This document shows, in pieces, positions 36,841-45,599 of a stretch of DNA of 64,000 nucleotides. Made by a program: the position numbers and the translations under genes. The notes below the pieces were generated by a model. The model worked only from the letters and a program-made list of their open reading frames with translations, had not been told where the DNA came from and did no database searches. Source of the stretch: CBDANW01 sp965197825 (lineage in GTDB: Bacteria > Acidobacteriota > Vicinamibacteria > Marinacidobacterales > DATDRI01); NCBI GenBank assembly GCA_965197825.1, contig CBDANW010000002.1, positions 1,922,001-1,986,000 on the forward strand, read 5' to 3'. How positions within the stretch are numbered: the stretch's first letter is position 1; every line of letters begins with the position of its first letter.

Positions 36841-38303
36841 GCTGCTCCACCTGGAAGAGCGTCTATCGAGAGGAGAGCTTCCCGAGGAAGCTTGCCCGGT
36901 TCTGCTCGAGACAGTTCGCCACGTTCTACGATGCCGCTATCGTCGAGGCGTGAGCACGCCGACGACGGAACGTCGCGCGAAACGGAAAGAAGCTGAAAAG
37001 GAAAGGAAAGAGAAAGTGTCATGGCCGTAATGGGGCCAAGGACTACACAGGCGCCAAACGGGAGACGGTGAGCCATGGCGAAGTGAAAGCGGGCGGCCCA
37101 TGCCCCGAGCCTCTGTGCCAAGGCAAGCTCTATGACACCCAAGCTCCGAGAAAGGATGTGGAGCTGAAAGCTCAGCCCCCGATCCAGGCGACGGTATACG
37201 AACGCCAGATGCTGCGATGCGCAGGTTGCCAGAAGACGTTCACCGCGCCGCTTCCGCCTCAGGCTGGAGCAAGCAAGTACCATCCGAGTGTGGATGCGGT
37301 CGTTTCGGTATTGCGCTACGCCATGGGCATGCCTCATCACCGCCTGGCGCAGTGGCAGAAGTGGGCGGGGGCCTCCACGCAGTTCGAACGCGCCGAAGCA
37401 ATGGCCAACGCCGTGTTGCCGGCTTTTCGCCACATGGAAACACTCGCCGCGAACCGGCCTCTGGTTCACAGTGACGACACCGGAGTTCGGATTCTCACAT
37501 TGATGGCGGAGAACGAGACTTTAGCTCAAGGCGAGCGAACGGGCACCTTCACCACGGGCATTGTTGCCCGTGGCTTGGACAAAACGCTTGCTCCGATCGT
37601 TCTGTACGCGAGCGGACGACGTCATGCGGGCGAGAACATGGACCAGCTGTTGAATCAGCGCACGGTCCAGGCAAGCAAGGTCATCCATATGGCCGACGCC
37701 TCTTCGATGGCGCCGCGTTCACCGCTGCGGATCACTGCCAAGTGTATGGTGCATGCACGCCGCTACTTCATCGAAGCCGAGCCCGCCTTTCCTGAGCACT
37801 GTGACCGGGTGCTCGAGGACATCGCAGCCATCTACCGCAACGACGACGACACACGCGGCATGGACCCCGATGAGCGACTTGCCTATCACCAACAACACAG
37901 CCGGCCGATAATGGATGCGCTCTATAAGTGGATCGAAGAGCAGTTCCGCGAGCGTGTGGTTGAGCCCAACAGCCGCCTCGGCAAAACCTTTTCCTACGTC
38001 AAGAATCACTGGCAAGGGCTAACCCGGTTCCTCGAAGTGCCGGGTGTGCCCCTCGACAACAACGTTAGCGAACAGGAGCTGAAGCCCTCACAACGGCATC
38101 GTAAGAACTCACTGTTTTTCAGGACACAGGCTGGCGCCGATGTCGGCGACGTGCTCCTGAGCATGATCCGGACCTCGGTAAAAAACAGTATCGACCCGGT
38201 GCACTACCTGACGAACATCTCCATGCACGCCCAAGACGCTAGAGCCGCACCCGAGTCGTGGCTGCCTTGGAGCTATCAGGAAACGTTGAACAGGCTCAAC
38301 TGA
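36821..38303 (+). CDS. tnpC: IS66-family transposase TnpC, copy B (two frames)
   Basis: The N-terminal part starts at ATG 36821 (MKVERAELLHLEERLSRGEL) and ends in frame at 37030. The rest, from KRKCHGRNGAKDYTGAKRE onward, is in the +1 frame and runs to 38303, with HSDDTGVR and LDNNVSEQELKPSQR as in copy A. The frames overlap in an A/G-rich stretch around 36986-37016, where both are open. This is either a single-base error or a programmed +1 shift. If the shift occurs, a full IS66 transposase of about 490 residues results. Confidence 0.85.
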
Positions 38304-38649
38304 CCCGACGCCACGCCTCCGCCATTCCCGCCCGCAACGGAAGTCCATTGTAGATTAGCACCGCCAATTGCTCGGCGGGCAGCGCCGCAACTCCATCCGT
38401 GGTATGACGCGGCCACCACTGCAGACGGCCCTTCGAAAAACGCTTCTGAAATAACCAAAACCCCTGTCCGTCGTACACCAAAAATTTGAGCGCCGTGCCT
38501 GAACGATTACGAAAAACGAATAACGTGCCGAGGAACGGATCGAGCTGGAATTGTTGTCGGCACACGCAAGCCAAAGAATCGATACCCTTGCGGAAATCAA
38601 CCGGCTCGCAAGCCACCAATACCTTCAGTTGAGGAACGATCTGGATCAT
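38296..38649 (-). CDS. tnpB: IS66 accessory protein TnpB, copy B
   Basis: 117 residues, identical to copy A except Arg for Gln near the C-terminus (GLPLRAGM). It keeps VDFRKGIDSLACVC and FVFRNRSGTALKFLVYDG. Its last bases overlap the tnpC stop from the opposite strand. Confidence 0.93.
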   Translation of the reverse strand: MIQIVPQLKVLVACEPVDFRKGIDSLACVCRQQFQLDPFLGTLFVFRNRSGTALKFLVYDGQGFWLFQKRFSKGRLQWWPRHTTDGVAALPAEQLAVLIYNGLPLRAGMAEAWRRVS

Positions 38650-38787
38650 GTGTGAGTGCCGTTGCCGAGCGCGCCGACCACGAAGCGACAAACAGATTCG
38701 ACCAGCTCATTCTCTCCCTCGCGATTCGACGTTACGACCGTCAGGCTCCCCGATGCGCTCTCTACCGTCAGACGGCACATCGTTCCT

Positions 38788-39186
38788 TCACCCTGAACCG
38801 AGTTCAGCGGAGGGCGTCATCATGCCGCCCGACAAGCCCATCCCATGCGCCAGCTCCACGAACGCAGTCCGACTCGGAGCTATCGCGCTCACCTGCTCCG
38901 TTCCACTCCGTCCAGGCTTCTTGCTCAGGGAGCCTACTCCAGAAACCCTTCGTTGTCCTCCCTTGAGACGTTTGGCGCTCACAACCGCTCCATGAGTCTT
39001 TCGGACCTTCTTGAATCGCGCCGAATTCAAGCGGAGATGACGGCAGATCGCGCTCGGCGTATACCGATCCAGCAGCCCCACCGCCGCATTCCACAACTCC
39101 TCCGGGATCAAACGTCCGTGTGGCTTCGACCTCCATGATTCGAACTGTTTCTCAACCTCTGAAAGTCCCGCTTTCCTCGAGCGCAT
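38788..39186 (-). CDS. tnpA: IS66 accessory protein TnpA-like, copy B
   Basis: 132 residues with the same HTH-like core as copy A (LDRYTPSAICRHLRLNSARF). It is upstream of tnpB on the minus strand, near the right end of the element, so the promoter for tnpAB should lie in the terminal 80 bp. Confidence 0.75.
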   Translation of the reverse strand: MRSRKAGLSEVEKQFESWRSKPHGRLIPEELWNAAVGLLDRYTPSAICRHLRLNSARFKKVRKTHGAVVSAKRLKGGQRRVSGVGSLSKKPGRSGTEQVSAIAPSRTAFVELAHGMGLSGGMMTPSAELGSG

Positions 39187-39268
39187 CGATTTGACCTCCT
39201 TGATGGATCTCTGCGCTCAGATTACAGATCCCACCTAGCAAGGTCACGCATTGGTACCGCAAGGACAC

Positions 39269-39745
39269 CAAAAAAGGACTCTCCATGTTCACGGCGAGGC
39301 GAGCTGGCTCGGGGGCATGCTGATGGAGACCGTCATTCAACTGCACAAACCGATCGGAAGCTCTTTCCACTTCGTTTGTGACGAGACTGAGACTCTGGGC
39401 GGCGAGGCGAGCGCCCCTTCACCTCTCGCCTACCTCAGCGCTGGCATCGGCTTCTGTTACATGACGCAACTCGGCCGCTACGCGCACATCAAGAAGCAGG
39501 GGCTCGACTCCTACCGCATCGTGCAGAAGAACATCTTCCCGTTCGAAGGAAGCGCGAACGACGGAAGCCGGAAGGCCAGTGTCGGACCCACCGACACACA
39601 GGTATTCGTCGACGCTCAGTTCGCCGAAGAGGGGGACGCTTCGAAGCTCGTCAGCATGGGGCAGCAGACTTGTTTTCTCCATGCCGCGATGCGGGGGGAG
39701 CATCCCAGCCGGATCTCGATAGAGCTAAACGGCGAAGAGCTGTAG
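39269..39745 (+). CDS. OsmC-like protein, second half
   Basis: About 155 residues in frame from the element edge to TAG 39745. It shows PSPLAYLSAGIGFCYMTQLG with the first OsmC Cys and SMGQQTCFLHAAM with the second, so the peroxide-reducing Cys pair is present in this domain. The frame is open into the IS66 element (ATG 39251), giving a possible stand-alone product. It is probably the downstream part of the gene starting at 35665. Confidence 0.65.
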   Translation, partial: QKRTLHVHGEASWLGGMLMETVIQLHKPIGSSFHFVCDETETLGGEASAPSPLAYLSAGIGFCYMTQLGRYAHIKKQGLDSYRIVQKNIFPFEGSANDGSRKASVGPTDTQVFVDAQFAEEGDASKLVSMGQQTCFLHAAMRGEHPSRISIELNGEEL

Positions 39746-39755
39746 TGGAACGGCA

Positions 39756-40785
39756 CTAGCTACCTTCCGCGATACGTTTGTACCGGCGCGACTTCAGCTC
39801 GTAGCGCGGTAGACTCTGGCGAGCCACTTCTTCGACGTCGACACGGATATTGAACTGAGCCCGGAAACCCTCCAGCAGGGATTTCTTCACGTCCTCGAAA
39901 CGTGCGTCGTCGGCAGTCTCGAGCTTGATCGAGATATCGTCCGATCCGGCGTGACGGCGAATCTCTACCTCATACTCCACTATCTGAGGCACGGCACGGA
40001 CCAAGTTGTCGATGGCGCTGGGATACATGTTGACGCCTCGTACGATCAGCATGTCATCCGCGCGCCCGAGGACGCCGCCTCGAATACGCGAGAGCGTTCG
40101 CCCGCACCCACAAGGCTCGAGCACTCGCTCCACCAGGTCTCCAGTTCGGTAACGTAGCACGGGCATCCCCGGCCGCCCCAGGCTCGTGATCACCAGCTCG
40201 CCCCGCTCGCCGTCCGCCACGGGTTTGTCGCTATCCGGTTCCACCACTTCGAAGATGAACTCGAGCTCGTTCAGGTGAATGCAACCGTTCGGCTCCTGGC
40301 AGTCGAAAGCCCAGGCTCCTACCTCGGTGGCCCCGGCGTGATCGAAACATCGGGCGCCCCAGGCTGCTTCGATCCGGCGCTTCACGTTGGGGACGCTCGC
40401 GCCGGGCTCGCCCGCGTGGATGGTGATGCGGACATCGGAGGAAGCCAGATCGATCCCGTTGGCCTCGGCCAGCTCGGCGAGATAAAGCGCGTAGGTGGGA
40501 AGTGCAGAGGACAACCATCGACCGATGGGTCACGATCGATTGAAGGCGCTGAAGCGAACTCATGCCGCCACCGGTCAGGCAAAGCGCTCCGAGCCGCTCC
40601 GCTCCCGCCATCGCCGCCCAGTGACTCACATAGGGGCCGAAAGAAAGAGCCAAGAACATCACGTCTTCTTCACTCACCCCGGCACCCCGGTAGACATAGC
40701 CCCAGCAACGGATCCAGGTTTCCCAGTCTTCTTCGGAATCGAGCCAGAGGAGGGGCTTGCCACTCGTTCCGGAACTACTTGACAC
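39756..40785 (-). pseudogene. Phenylacetate-CoA-ligase-like AMP-forming ligase, truncated and frameshifted
   Basis: From 40785 the frame has the phosphate loop SSSSGTSGKPLLWLDSEEDW and continues to VTHRSMVVLCT. A shift at about 40505 (CT missing) leads to LPTYALYLAELAEANGIDL, HAGEPGASVPNVKRRIE, DHAGATEVG, RTGDLVERV and VRGVNMYPSAIDNL, ending YELKSRRYKRIAEGS. About 100 N-terminal residues are missing at 40785. Such ligases activate aryl acids to CoA esters, so it may once have fed the hcr pathway. Its truncated end abuts the RelBE promoter. Confidence 0.8.
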
Positions 40786-40845
40786 CTGCTAGGATCCTGA
40801 TTATAATAAGTTGTACAAATTGACTATATTGTTCAAGTTGTACAA
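40779..40845 (+). promoter_or_regulatory. Consensus promoter and repeated operator of the RelBE locus
   Basis: TTGACA (40779-40784), 17 bp, then TATAAT (40802-40807): a perfect sigma-70 promoter. Overlapping the start site are palindromes TTGTACAA at 40811-40818 and 40838-40845, with a variant TTGTTCAA at 40829-40836. These are probable binding sites for the antitoxin, allowing autoregulation. Confidence 0.85.
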
Positions 40846-40863
40846 CAATAGAAGAGGGTTGTC

Positions 40864-41118
40864 GTGAACAAGCTAAAGATGTCTGAGGTTAGAAAGAACT
40901 TTTCTGACGTGAGCAAGCGGGTCGCATACGCTGGTGAGCGATTCACTGTGTCCAACTATAAGAAGGAAGTGTTCGCTATCGTGTCCATTGAGGATCTACG
41001 AATCCTGGAGGCATTGGAGAACGAGTCTGACCTCATCGCTGTCCGGGAGGCCCTTGCCGAATCCGACGAGCGGATTCCTTATAGCCAGATCCGTCAGAAG
41101 TTCGACCTGAAGAAGTGA
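40864..41118 (+). CDS. Phd/YefM-type antitoxin
   Basis: 84 residues. MNKLKMSEVRKNFSDVSKRV and RFTVSNYKKEVFAIVSIEDL form the Phd/YefM DNA-binding fold; the rest is a charged C-terminal tail that would wrap the toxin. It has GAAGAGGG ahead of the ATG and directly precedes the toxin gene. Confidence 0.93.
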   Translation: MNKLKMSEVRKNFSDVSKRVAYAGERFTVSNYKKEVFAIVSIEDLRILEALENESDLIAVREALAESDERIPYSQIRQKFDLKK

Positions 41119-41119
41119 C

Positions 41120-41389
41120 TTGCCGGATTTCCGCGAGATCGTCTTCACGAAACATGCTGAACGTGATTTCGAGAAGCTGCCCAAGGACATACACTACCGC
41201 ATCGACAAGAAGCTTTTCTCCCTAGCTCAAGATCCTCTTCAGCCAGACGTTGAAAAAGTTGATGATTCTACCTTCCGCGCACGAGTCGGAGTCTACCGAA
41301 TCCTCTTCCGCCTCGAGAATAACAACATCGTCATCGTCGTCATCAGAATCCGGCACCGCAAGGACGTCTATAGAAAACTCGTTCTCTAG
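41120..41389 (+). CDS. RelE/ParE-family toxin
   Basis: 89 residues from a TTG at 41120, 1 bp after the antitoxin stop. VFTKHAERDFEKLPKDIHYR and RARVGVYRILFRLENN are the RelE/ParE fold hallmarks, with VIRIRHRKDVYRK at the C-terminus, where RelE keeps catalytic basic residues. The pair appears intact and would cleave mRNA on ribosomes when the antitoxin is degraded. Confidence 0.93.
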   Translation: MPDFREIVFTKHAERDFEKLPKDIHYRIDKKLFSLAQDPLQPDVEKVDDSTFRARVGVYRILFRLENNNIVIVVIRIRHRKDVYRKLVL

Positions 41390-41551
41390 ATAGCCCCCTC
41401 CTGTCGGCTCTCCAGCGTTCGACGCCTCCGGAGTCAGCCTTCGAAACCCAGTCCGGCTCTGTTCTTCACATCGGGTACCGCTATCACCTGGGCAGGCTTG
41501 CCTCATCGATCTGCATGCCATACGATGACCGCTTTACGGCTAGAAAAGATC

Positions 41552-43340
41552 ATGCCTCTCACGACTGGCGACAAGCTCGGATCCTACGAAATCCTCTCGC
41601 CCCTCGGGGCCGGGGGCATGGGAGAGGTCTATCGTGCCTGCGACACGAAGCTAGGGCGTGAAGTCGCCATCAAAGTTCTTCCTGAAGAATTCACGCAACA
41701 CCCGCAAAAGCTGGCGCGTTTCCAGCGGGAAGCTAAATTGCTCGCGGCTCTGAATCACCCTGGAATTGCGACGCTCCACGGCCTGGAAGAATTTGAAGGC
41801 AAGCCCTTTCTGGTCATGGAGCTTGTCGAGGGGGAAACCCTCGCCGAGCGCATCGCGGGCGGACCACTCCCCGTGAAGGAAGCCCTCACGCTCTCCCAAC
41901 AGATCGCCTAGGCAGTGGAGGCAGCACATGAAAAGGGCGTCATCCATCGCGACCTGAAGCCTGCCAACATCAAGGTCGATGGCGAAGGCCATGTGAAAGT
42001 GCTCGACTTTGGGCTCGCCAAGGCTTTCGCCGACGAAGTACCGGAGAGCGAGCTTTCGGCGTCTCCCACCCTCAGCCGGGATGCGACCCGAGCGGGGGTG
42101 ATTCTCGGCACCGCTGCCTACATGAGCCCGGAGCAAGCGAAAGGCAAGACGGTCGATAAACGCACCGACATCTTCTCCTTCGGCATCGTGCTCTACGAGA
42201 TGCTGACGGGGAAGAAAGCGTTTGCGGGCGAGGACGTCCCGGAGGTTCTGAAACGTCGGCTACGGCGGCACCTGGGGACCAGACGATACGATCGTGTATA
42301 CACCGAGCTTCAATACGGGCCTCTATCACGTTTCCGCATCGGGCGGAACCCCGGTCGAGCTCACGACTTTGAGAGAAGGCGAGACAAGCCACCGCTGGCC
42401 GTGGTTCCTACCGAACGGGAAGGCCGTGCTTTTCGCTGTTGGAAAGCCCGGTGTAGACATTACGTTCGCCGACGCGACCATCGAGTCGTTTTCCCTCGAG
42501 ACGGGTGAAAGGGAGGTCGTTCATCGGGGCGGGACTTATCCTCGTTATGCTTCCTCTGGTCACTTGCTCTATGCCCGCGAAGCCACGCTCTTTGCCGTGC
42601 CATTTGATGCCGACCAAATCGAGTCGACCGGAGAGCCCATTCCCGTCGTCGAAGGGGTTCGAGTCAGTGGCGGCGGTGGGACACACTTCGCGGTGGCCGA
42701 CGATGGAACGCTCGTCTACGTCCCGGGCATCGGTGCTGCGGCCGAGAGAAAGCTCGTCTGGGTCGATCGCCAAGGCGTCGAGCAGCCTGTGGTGGAAACT
42801 TTGCGGCCTTATGTAGACCCTCGCCTTTCACCGGACGGCCAGCGCGTGTCCGTCCGGATCGCGGAAGCTGACGGGGACGTGTGGATCCTCGAGCTGGCTC
42901 GCGGCACCCTGACCCGGCTCACCTTCGAGGGCATCAATGCAAGACCCCTCTGGTCTCCAGACGGTGGGCGGATCATCTTCGGATCGATTCGGCTCCCAGC
43001 CACCACGCACAGTATCTTTTCCAAGGCCGGCGGACGGAAGCGGCACCGCCGAGCAACTGACGACGGGGGCCTACCGCGTACCCACATCTGTCTCATCGGA
43101 TGGGAAGACGATCGTTTTTAGACAGCATAGCGACACCACCGGCCGCGACATCGGCATGGTGCGCCTGGAGGGCGAGCGGGAACCGGAGATGCTCCTTCAG
43201 ACGCCCTTCGAAGAGCAGACCGGGATGCTCTCTCCCGACGACCGCTGGCTGGCTTATGTCTCCAACGAGTCCGGCCGCGAGGAGGTCTACGTCACCCCTT
43301 TTCTCGGCTCCGGCAGCAGGGTGCAGATATCGACCGAAGG
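41552..43340 (+). pseudogene. Ser/Thr kinase fused to TolB-like propeller, decayed
   Basis: From ATG 41552: MPLTTGDKLGSYEIL, GAGGMGEVYRA, then a TAG at 41909-41911 within LSQQIA-stop-AVEAAHEKG (usual residue Glu). The kinase continues HRDLKPANI, LDFGLAKAF and MSPEQAKGKTVDKRTDIFSF. After GEDVPEVLK it jumps to propeller sequence (TWGPDDTIVYTPSFNTGLYH) in another frame, so the linker is deleted. A further shift near 43030 leads to ADGSGTAEQLTTGAYRV and SPDDRWLAYVSNESG. It ends at the IS256 remnant. This gene type is typical of Acidobacteriota. Confidence 0.85.
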
Positions 43341-43341
43341 A

Positions 43342-43755
43342 GAAAGTGGAGCGTCCTCCCCTAGAAGCCCGCGGAGCGCCAGATCGAAATCTCCGTGAGC
43401 TAGTCCATGCAGGTACAGCTCCGGAATCAACTCGCTCACCGTTTCGCTCCGACGCTTGAACAGCGGAAGCACTCGACTTTCGAACCTCTCCTCCACGTTC
43501 CGTACTCTCGGCCGGCGAACCGTCACTGTGCCCACGCTCATCGTCAGCTTCCGAGGCTTACCGTATCCATTTCGATAGCCCGCCGTTGTGTCCACGGGCT
43601 TCCGTCTCTCCGATTTCTCACGCCCGAGAAGCTCCGTGACTTCGGCTACCATCAGCTCCTGCACCCAATCCTTGGATCTCAAGCCTCGCCCACTTCTCCA
43701 GCGACTCCCAAGCCACCCTTGACGAGCTCCGTCGTCCTGTGGTCTTTTCCTTCAT
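43342..43755 (-). pseudogene. IS256-family transposase, N-terminal fragment
   Basis: Start ATG 43755; MKEKTTGRRSSSRVAWESLE, then after a small frameshift (about 43685) DWVQELMVAEVTELLGREKS, TTAGYRNGYGKPRKLTM and YLHGLAHGDFDLALRGLLG. It ends at APLSPS where kinase sequence resumes, so the catalytic part is gone. The remnant (to about 43850 including its end) lies between two kinase/TolB fragments and marks the junction. Confidence 0.85.
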
Positions 43756-43857
43756 GGCGGTGTCTCCTTCCGTTGGCCCCTTCAGGCCGTGTTTCGTGAC
43801 GCGGAAGGTTACTCCGCCTTTACTTTATTTCCACACCTTCTGAGGGGCCGCCGGGGA

Positions 43858-44536
43858 GCAGTTCCCGGTCTGGACCCCGGATGGCCAGCGGGTGGCATTC
43901 GGGGGTCTAGAGGGAATGTTCTGGAAATCTGCCGACGGGACCGGCGACGTCGAACTAATCGTGGAAGATTCGAGCAACCAAAGGCCACAGGCTTTCTCGC
44001 CTGACGGGACGGTGCTGGTATTCGACGATCCGAACTCGGGCTACGATCTGGGCATGCTGTCCATAGAGGGTGACCGCACCTCGACCCTCTTGCTGAACAC
44101 GGAGTTTAGGGAACGCCATGCGGCGCTCTCGCCCGATGGCCGTTGGATCGCGTATCAATCGGATGAGTCGGGGCAGTACGAGGTCTACGTGCGACCGTTT
44201 CCGGATGTGAACACCGGGCGCTGGCAGGTGTCGAACGACGGCGGTGAATGGCCACTCTGGGCCCCGGACGGGCGGGCGCTGTTCTACGTCGGTGCGCAGG
44301 CCATGATGAGTGTGGCCATCGAGACCGAGCCAACGTTTATACTCGGCACGCGTGAGTCGTTGTTTGACAAGGAGCCGTATTGGACACCCCCGATCGCGCC
44401 TCAAAACCGCCGCGTCGCTATCTCCCCTGACGGCCGGTTCCTGCTGCTCAAATCGGAAGACACCGCCGGGCCGCCAAGCATCGTCCTCGTCCTCAACTGG
44501 TTCGAAGAATTGAAACGCCTCGTCCCTAGGAACTAA
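43858..44536 (+). pseudogene. C-terminal TolB-propeller part of a second kinase fusion
   Basis: In frame from about 43860: EQFPVWTPDGQRVAFGGLEG, SPDGTVLVFDDPNSGYDLGM, SPDGRWIAYQSDESGQYEVY and the family ending VLVLNWFEELKRLVPRN. An internal start at 43892 exists, but no kinase domain is attached. It repeats, rather than continues, the propeller of the upstream kinase, so two paralogous genes seem to have been joined with the IS256 remnant between them. Confidence 0.8.
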
Positions 44537-44686
44537 CAAGTATCTTCCTCGAACGCAGAGATCCCCTCTCCCGTCCTTTCTGTAGAGTTCATTTCAGTCG
44601 ATTTGCTTTCGTCTGAGGAAGGATGGGGAGCCAGAAAATCGTCTTGCTGTGAAGGAGGTTCGAAACCTTCAGCTGCTCGCTGGTGC

Positions 44687-44716
44687 TTGAACCATGCGAC
44701 CGCGATCCTGTATACT
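44687..44716 (+). promoter_or_regulatory. MazEF promoter/operator
   Basis: TTGAAC (44687-44692), 18 bp, TATACT (44711-44716). GTATAC near 44710 and GTATATAC just after form an inverted pair around the start site, a likely MazE binding site. mazE starts at 44745. Confidence 0.55.
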
Positions 44717-44744
44717 CATTGTATATACGAAGAGGCGCTCGGGG

Positions 44745-44984
44745 ATGATCACTCGAATCCAGAAGTGGGGAAACAGTCTGGGGTTGCGGATTCCACGTGC
44801 GCTCGCCGAGGACGCCGAAGTTGGCGAAGGCAGCTCGGTGGATATCTCTGTGCGCCGGGGCTCTCTCGTCATACGACCCGTAAAGCTGGAGTATCGCCTC
44901 GAAGACCTTCTGGCCGAAGTGAAGCCATCGAACCTCCATGAGGAAGTCGAGGTTTCTGGAGCTGTCGGTGGCGAGGCCTGGTGA
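44745..44984 (+). CDS. mazE: MazE-type antitoxin (AbrB fold)
   Basis: 79 residues from ATG 44745. MITRIQKWGNSLGLRIPRAL and SSVDISVRRGSLVIRPVK are the MazE/AbrB swapped-hairpin signature; the C-terminal half is acidic and toxin-binding. Its stop overlaps the mazF start (TGATG). The gene appears intact although its toxin is broken. Confidence 0.93.
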   Translation: MITRIQKWGNSLGLRIPRALAEDAEVGEGSSVDISVRRGSLVIRPVKLEYRLEDLLAEVKPSNLHEEVEVSGAVGGEAW

Positions 44985-45322
44985 TGCCGCGAGGCTACGC
45001 GCCGAAGCGCGGTGAGGTAGTGTGGCTCGAGTTCAATCCCCAGACCGGTCATGAGTAGGCCGGTCGACGTCCGGCGCTCGTAGTCTCTCCCGAAGCGTAC
45101 AACCGAAAGGTCGGCCTTGCGCTGTTGTGCCCCATAACCAACCGAGTCAAAGGTTATCCCTATGAGGTCTTGTTGCCGGGTGGACTGGACGTTGCGGGCG
45201 CTATTCTTTCCGACCAAGTGAAGAGTCTCGATTGGAGGGCCCGACGGGCAAAGACGATATGCGACGCGCCCGTCGAAGTGACCGAAGACGTCCTAGCCAA
45301 GCTCAGAACACTCGTCGGTTAA
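44984..45322 (+). pseudogene. mazF: MazF-type toxin with internal amber codon
   Basis: The frame MPRGYAPKRGEVVWLEFNPQ reads to a TAG at 45056-45058 (codon 25), in NPQTGHE-stop-AGRRPALV, where MazF proteins have Gln (CAG to TAG). The rest is undamaged: VVSPEAYNRKVGLALLCPIT, EVLLPGGLDVAGAILSDQVK and SLDWRARRAK. A single transition has thus switched off the toxin while its antitoxin remains. A fragment from 45125 lacks the active-site N-terminus. Confidence 0.9.
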
Positions 45323-45327
45323 AGGAG

Positions 45328-45376
45328 GTGTTACTTTCAGTTACTCGTTTCCGGACCGAGTAACTAAAAGTAACAC
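45328..45376. repeat. Strong hairpin after mazF
   Basis: Arms 45328-45347 and 45357-45376 match at 19 of 20 positions (GTGTTACTTT...), with a 9-nt loop. It could act as a transcription terminator or be a small palindromic element; there is no long T tract. From 45377 to 45539 no gene is seen; TTGAGC (45511) and CATAAT (45534) with 17 bp spacing form a candidate promoter. Confidence 0.7.
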
Positions 45377-45539
45377 TTTCCTCCCCCGCAATAGGCTTCC
45401 CTTCCGCTCTACTTGAATACCCGTGGGGACGTGGGGGAGGTATCTCCGCAAGAAAATCGTCTACTACATTCAGGGGCTCCCAGCCCCGCGTGCACGGATG
45501 CTTAGGACACTTGAGCTTGTATGCTAGAAATGGCATAAT

Positions 45540-45596
45540 ATGAACAGTGCGGATGTACTGAAGCCACTCTTCTGGGTGGGCTCAGCGCTCGAGGAA
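45540..45596 (+). pseudogene. Stub of a Gp49/HigB-like toxin
   Basis: The frame MNSADVLKPLFWVGSALEE matches the first residues of Gp49-type RelE-superfamily toxins (KPLFWVGSALED). The remaining about 90 residues are deleted, and the frame now runs straight into the antitoxin. Confidence 0.65.
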
Positions 45597-45599
45597 GTG

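Larger units (their letters stand above)
36252..39268. mobile_element. IS66-type element with DUF4338 gene, copy B
   Basis: The right end is fixed by the point where identity with copy A stops (39268). The left end is placed at 36252, where GTG...GGTAACTCTGG weakly mirrors the right end (GTGTCCTTGCGGTACCAATG read inward). Genes: DUF4338 and tnpC on the plus strand, tnpB and tnpA on the minus strand, meeting tail to tail. No 8-bp target duplication was found. The near identity to copy A points to recent movement or gene conversion. Confidence 0.8.

Noticed and set aside
36678..37469. 263-codon minus-strand ORF (and 8749-9204 in copy A)
   Set aside because: Shadow of tnpC; present in both copies only because the copies are nearly identical.
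41909..45058. TAG reassigned as a sense codon
   Set aside because: In-frame TAG appears only in decayed genes (kinase, mazF); intact genes such as the OsmC half and AAA ATPase end in TAG, and no suppressor tRNA is seen.
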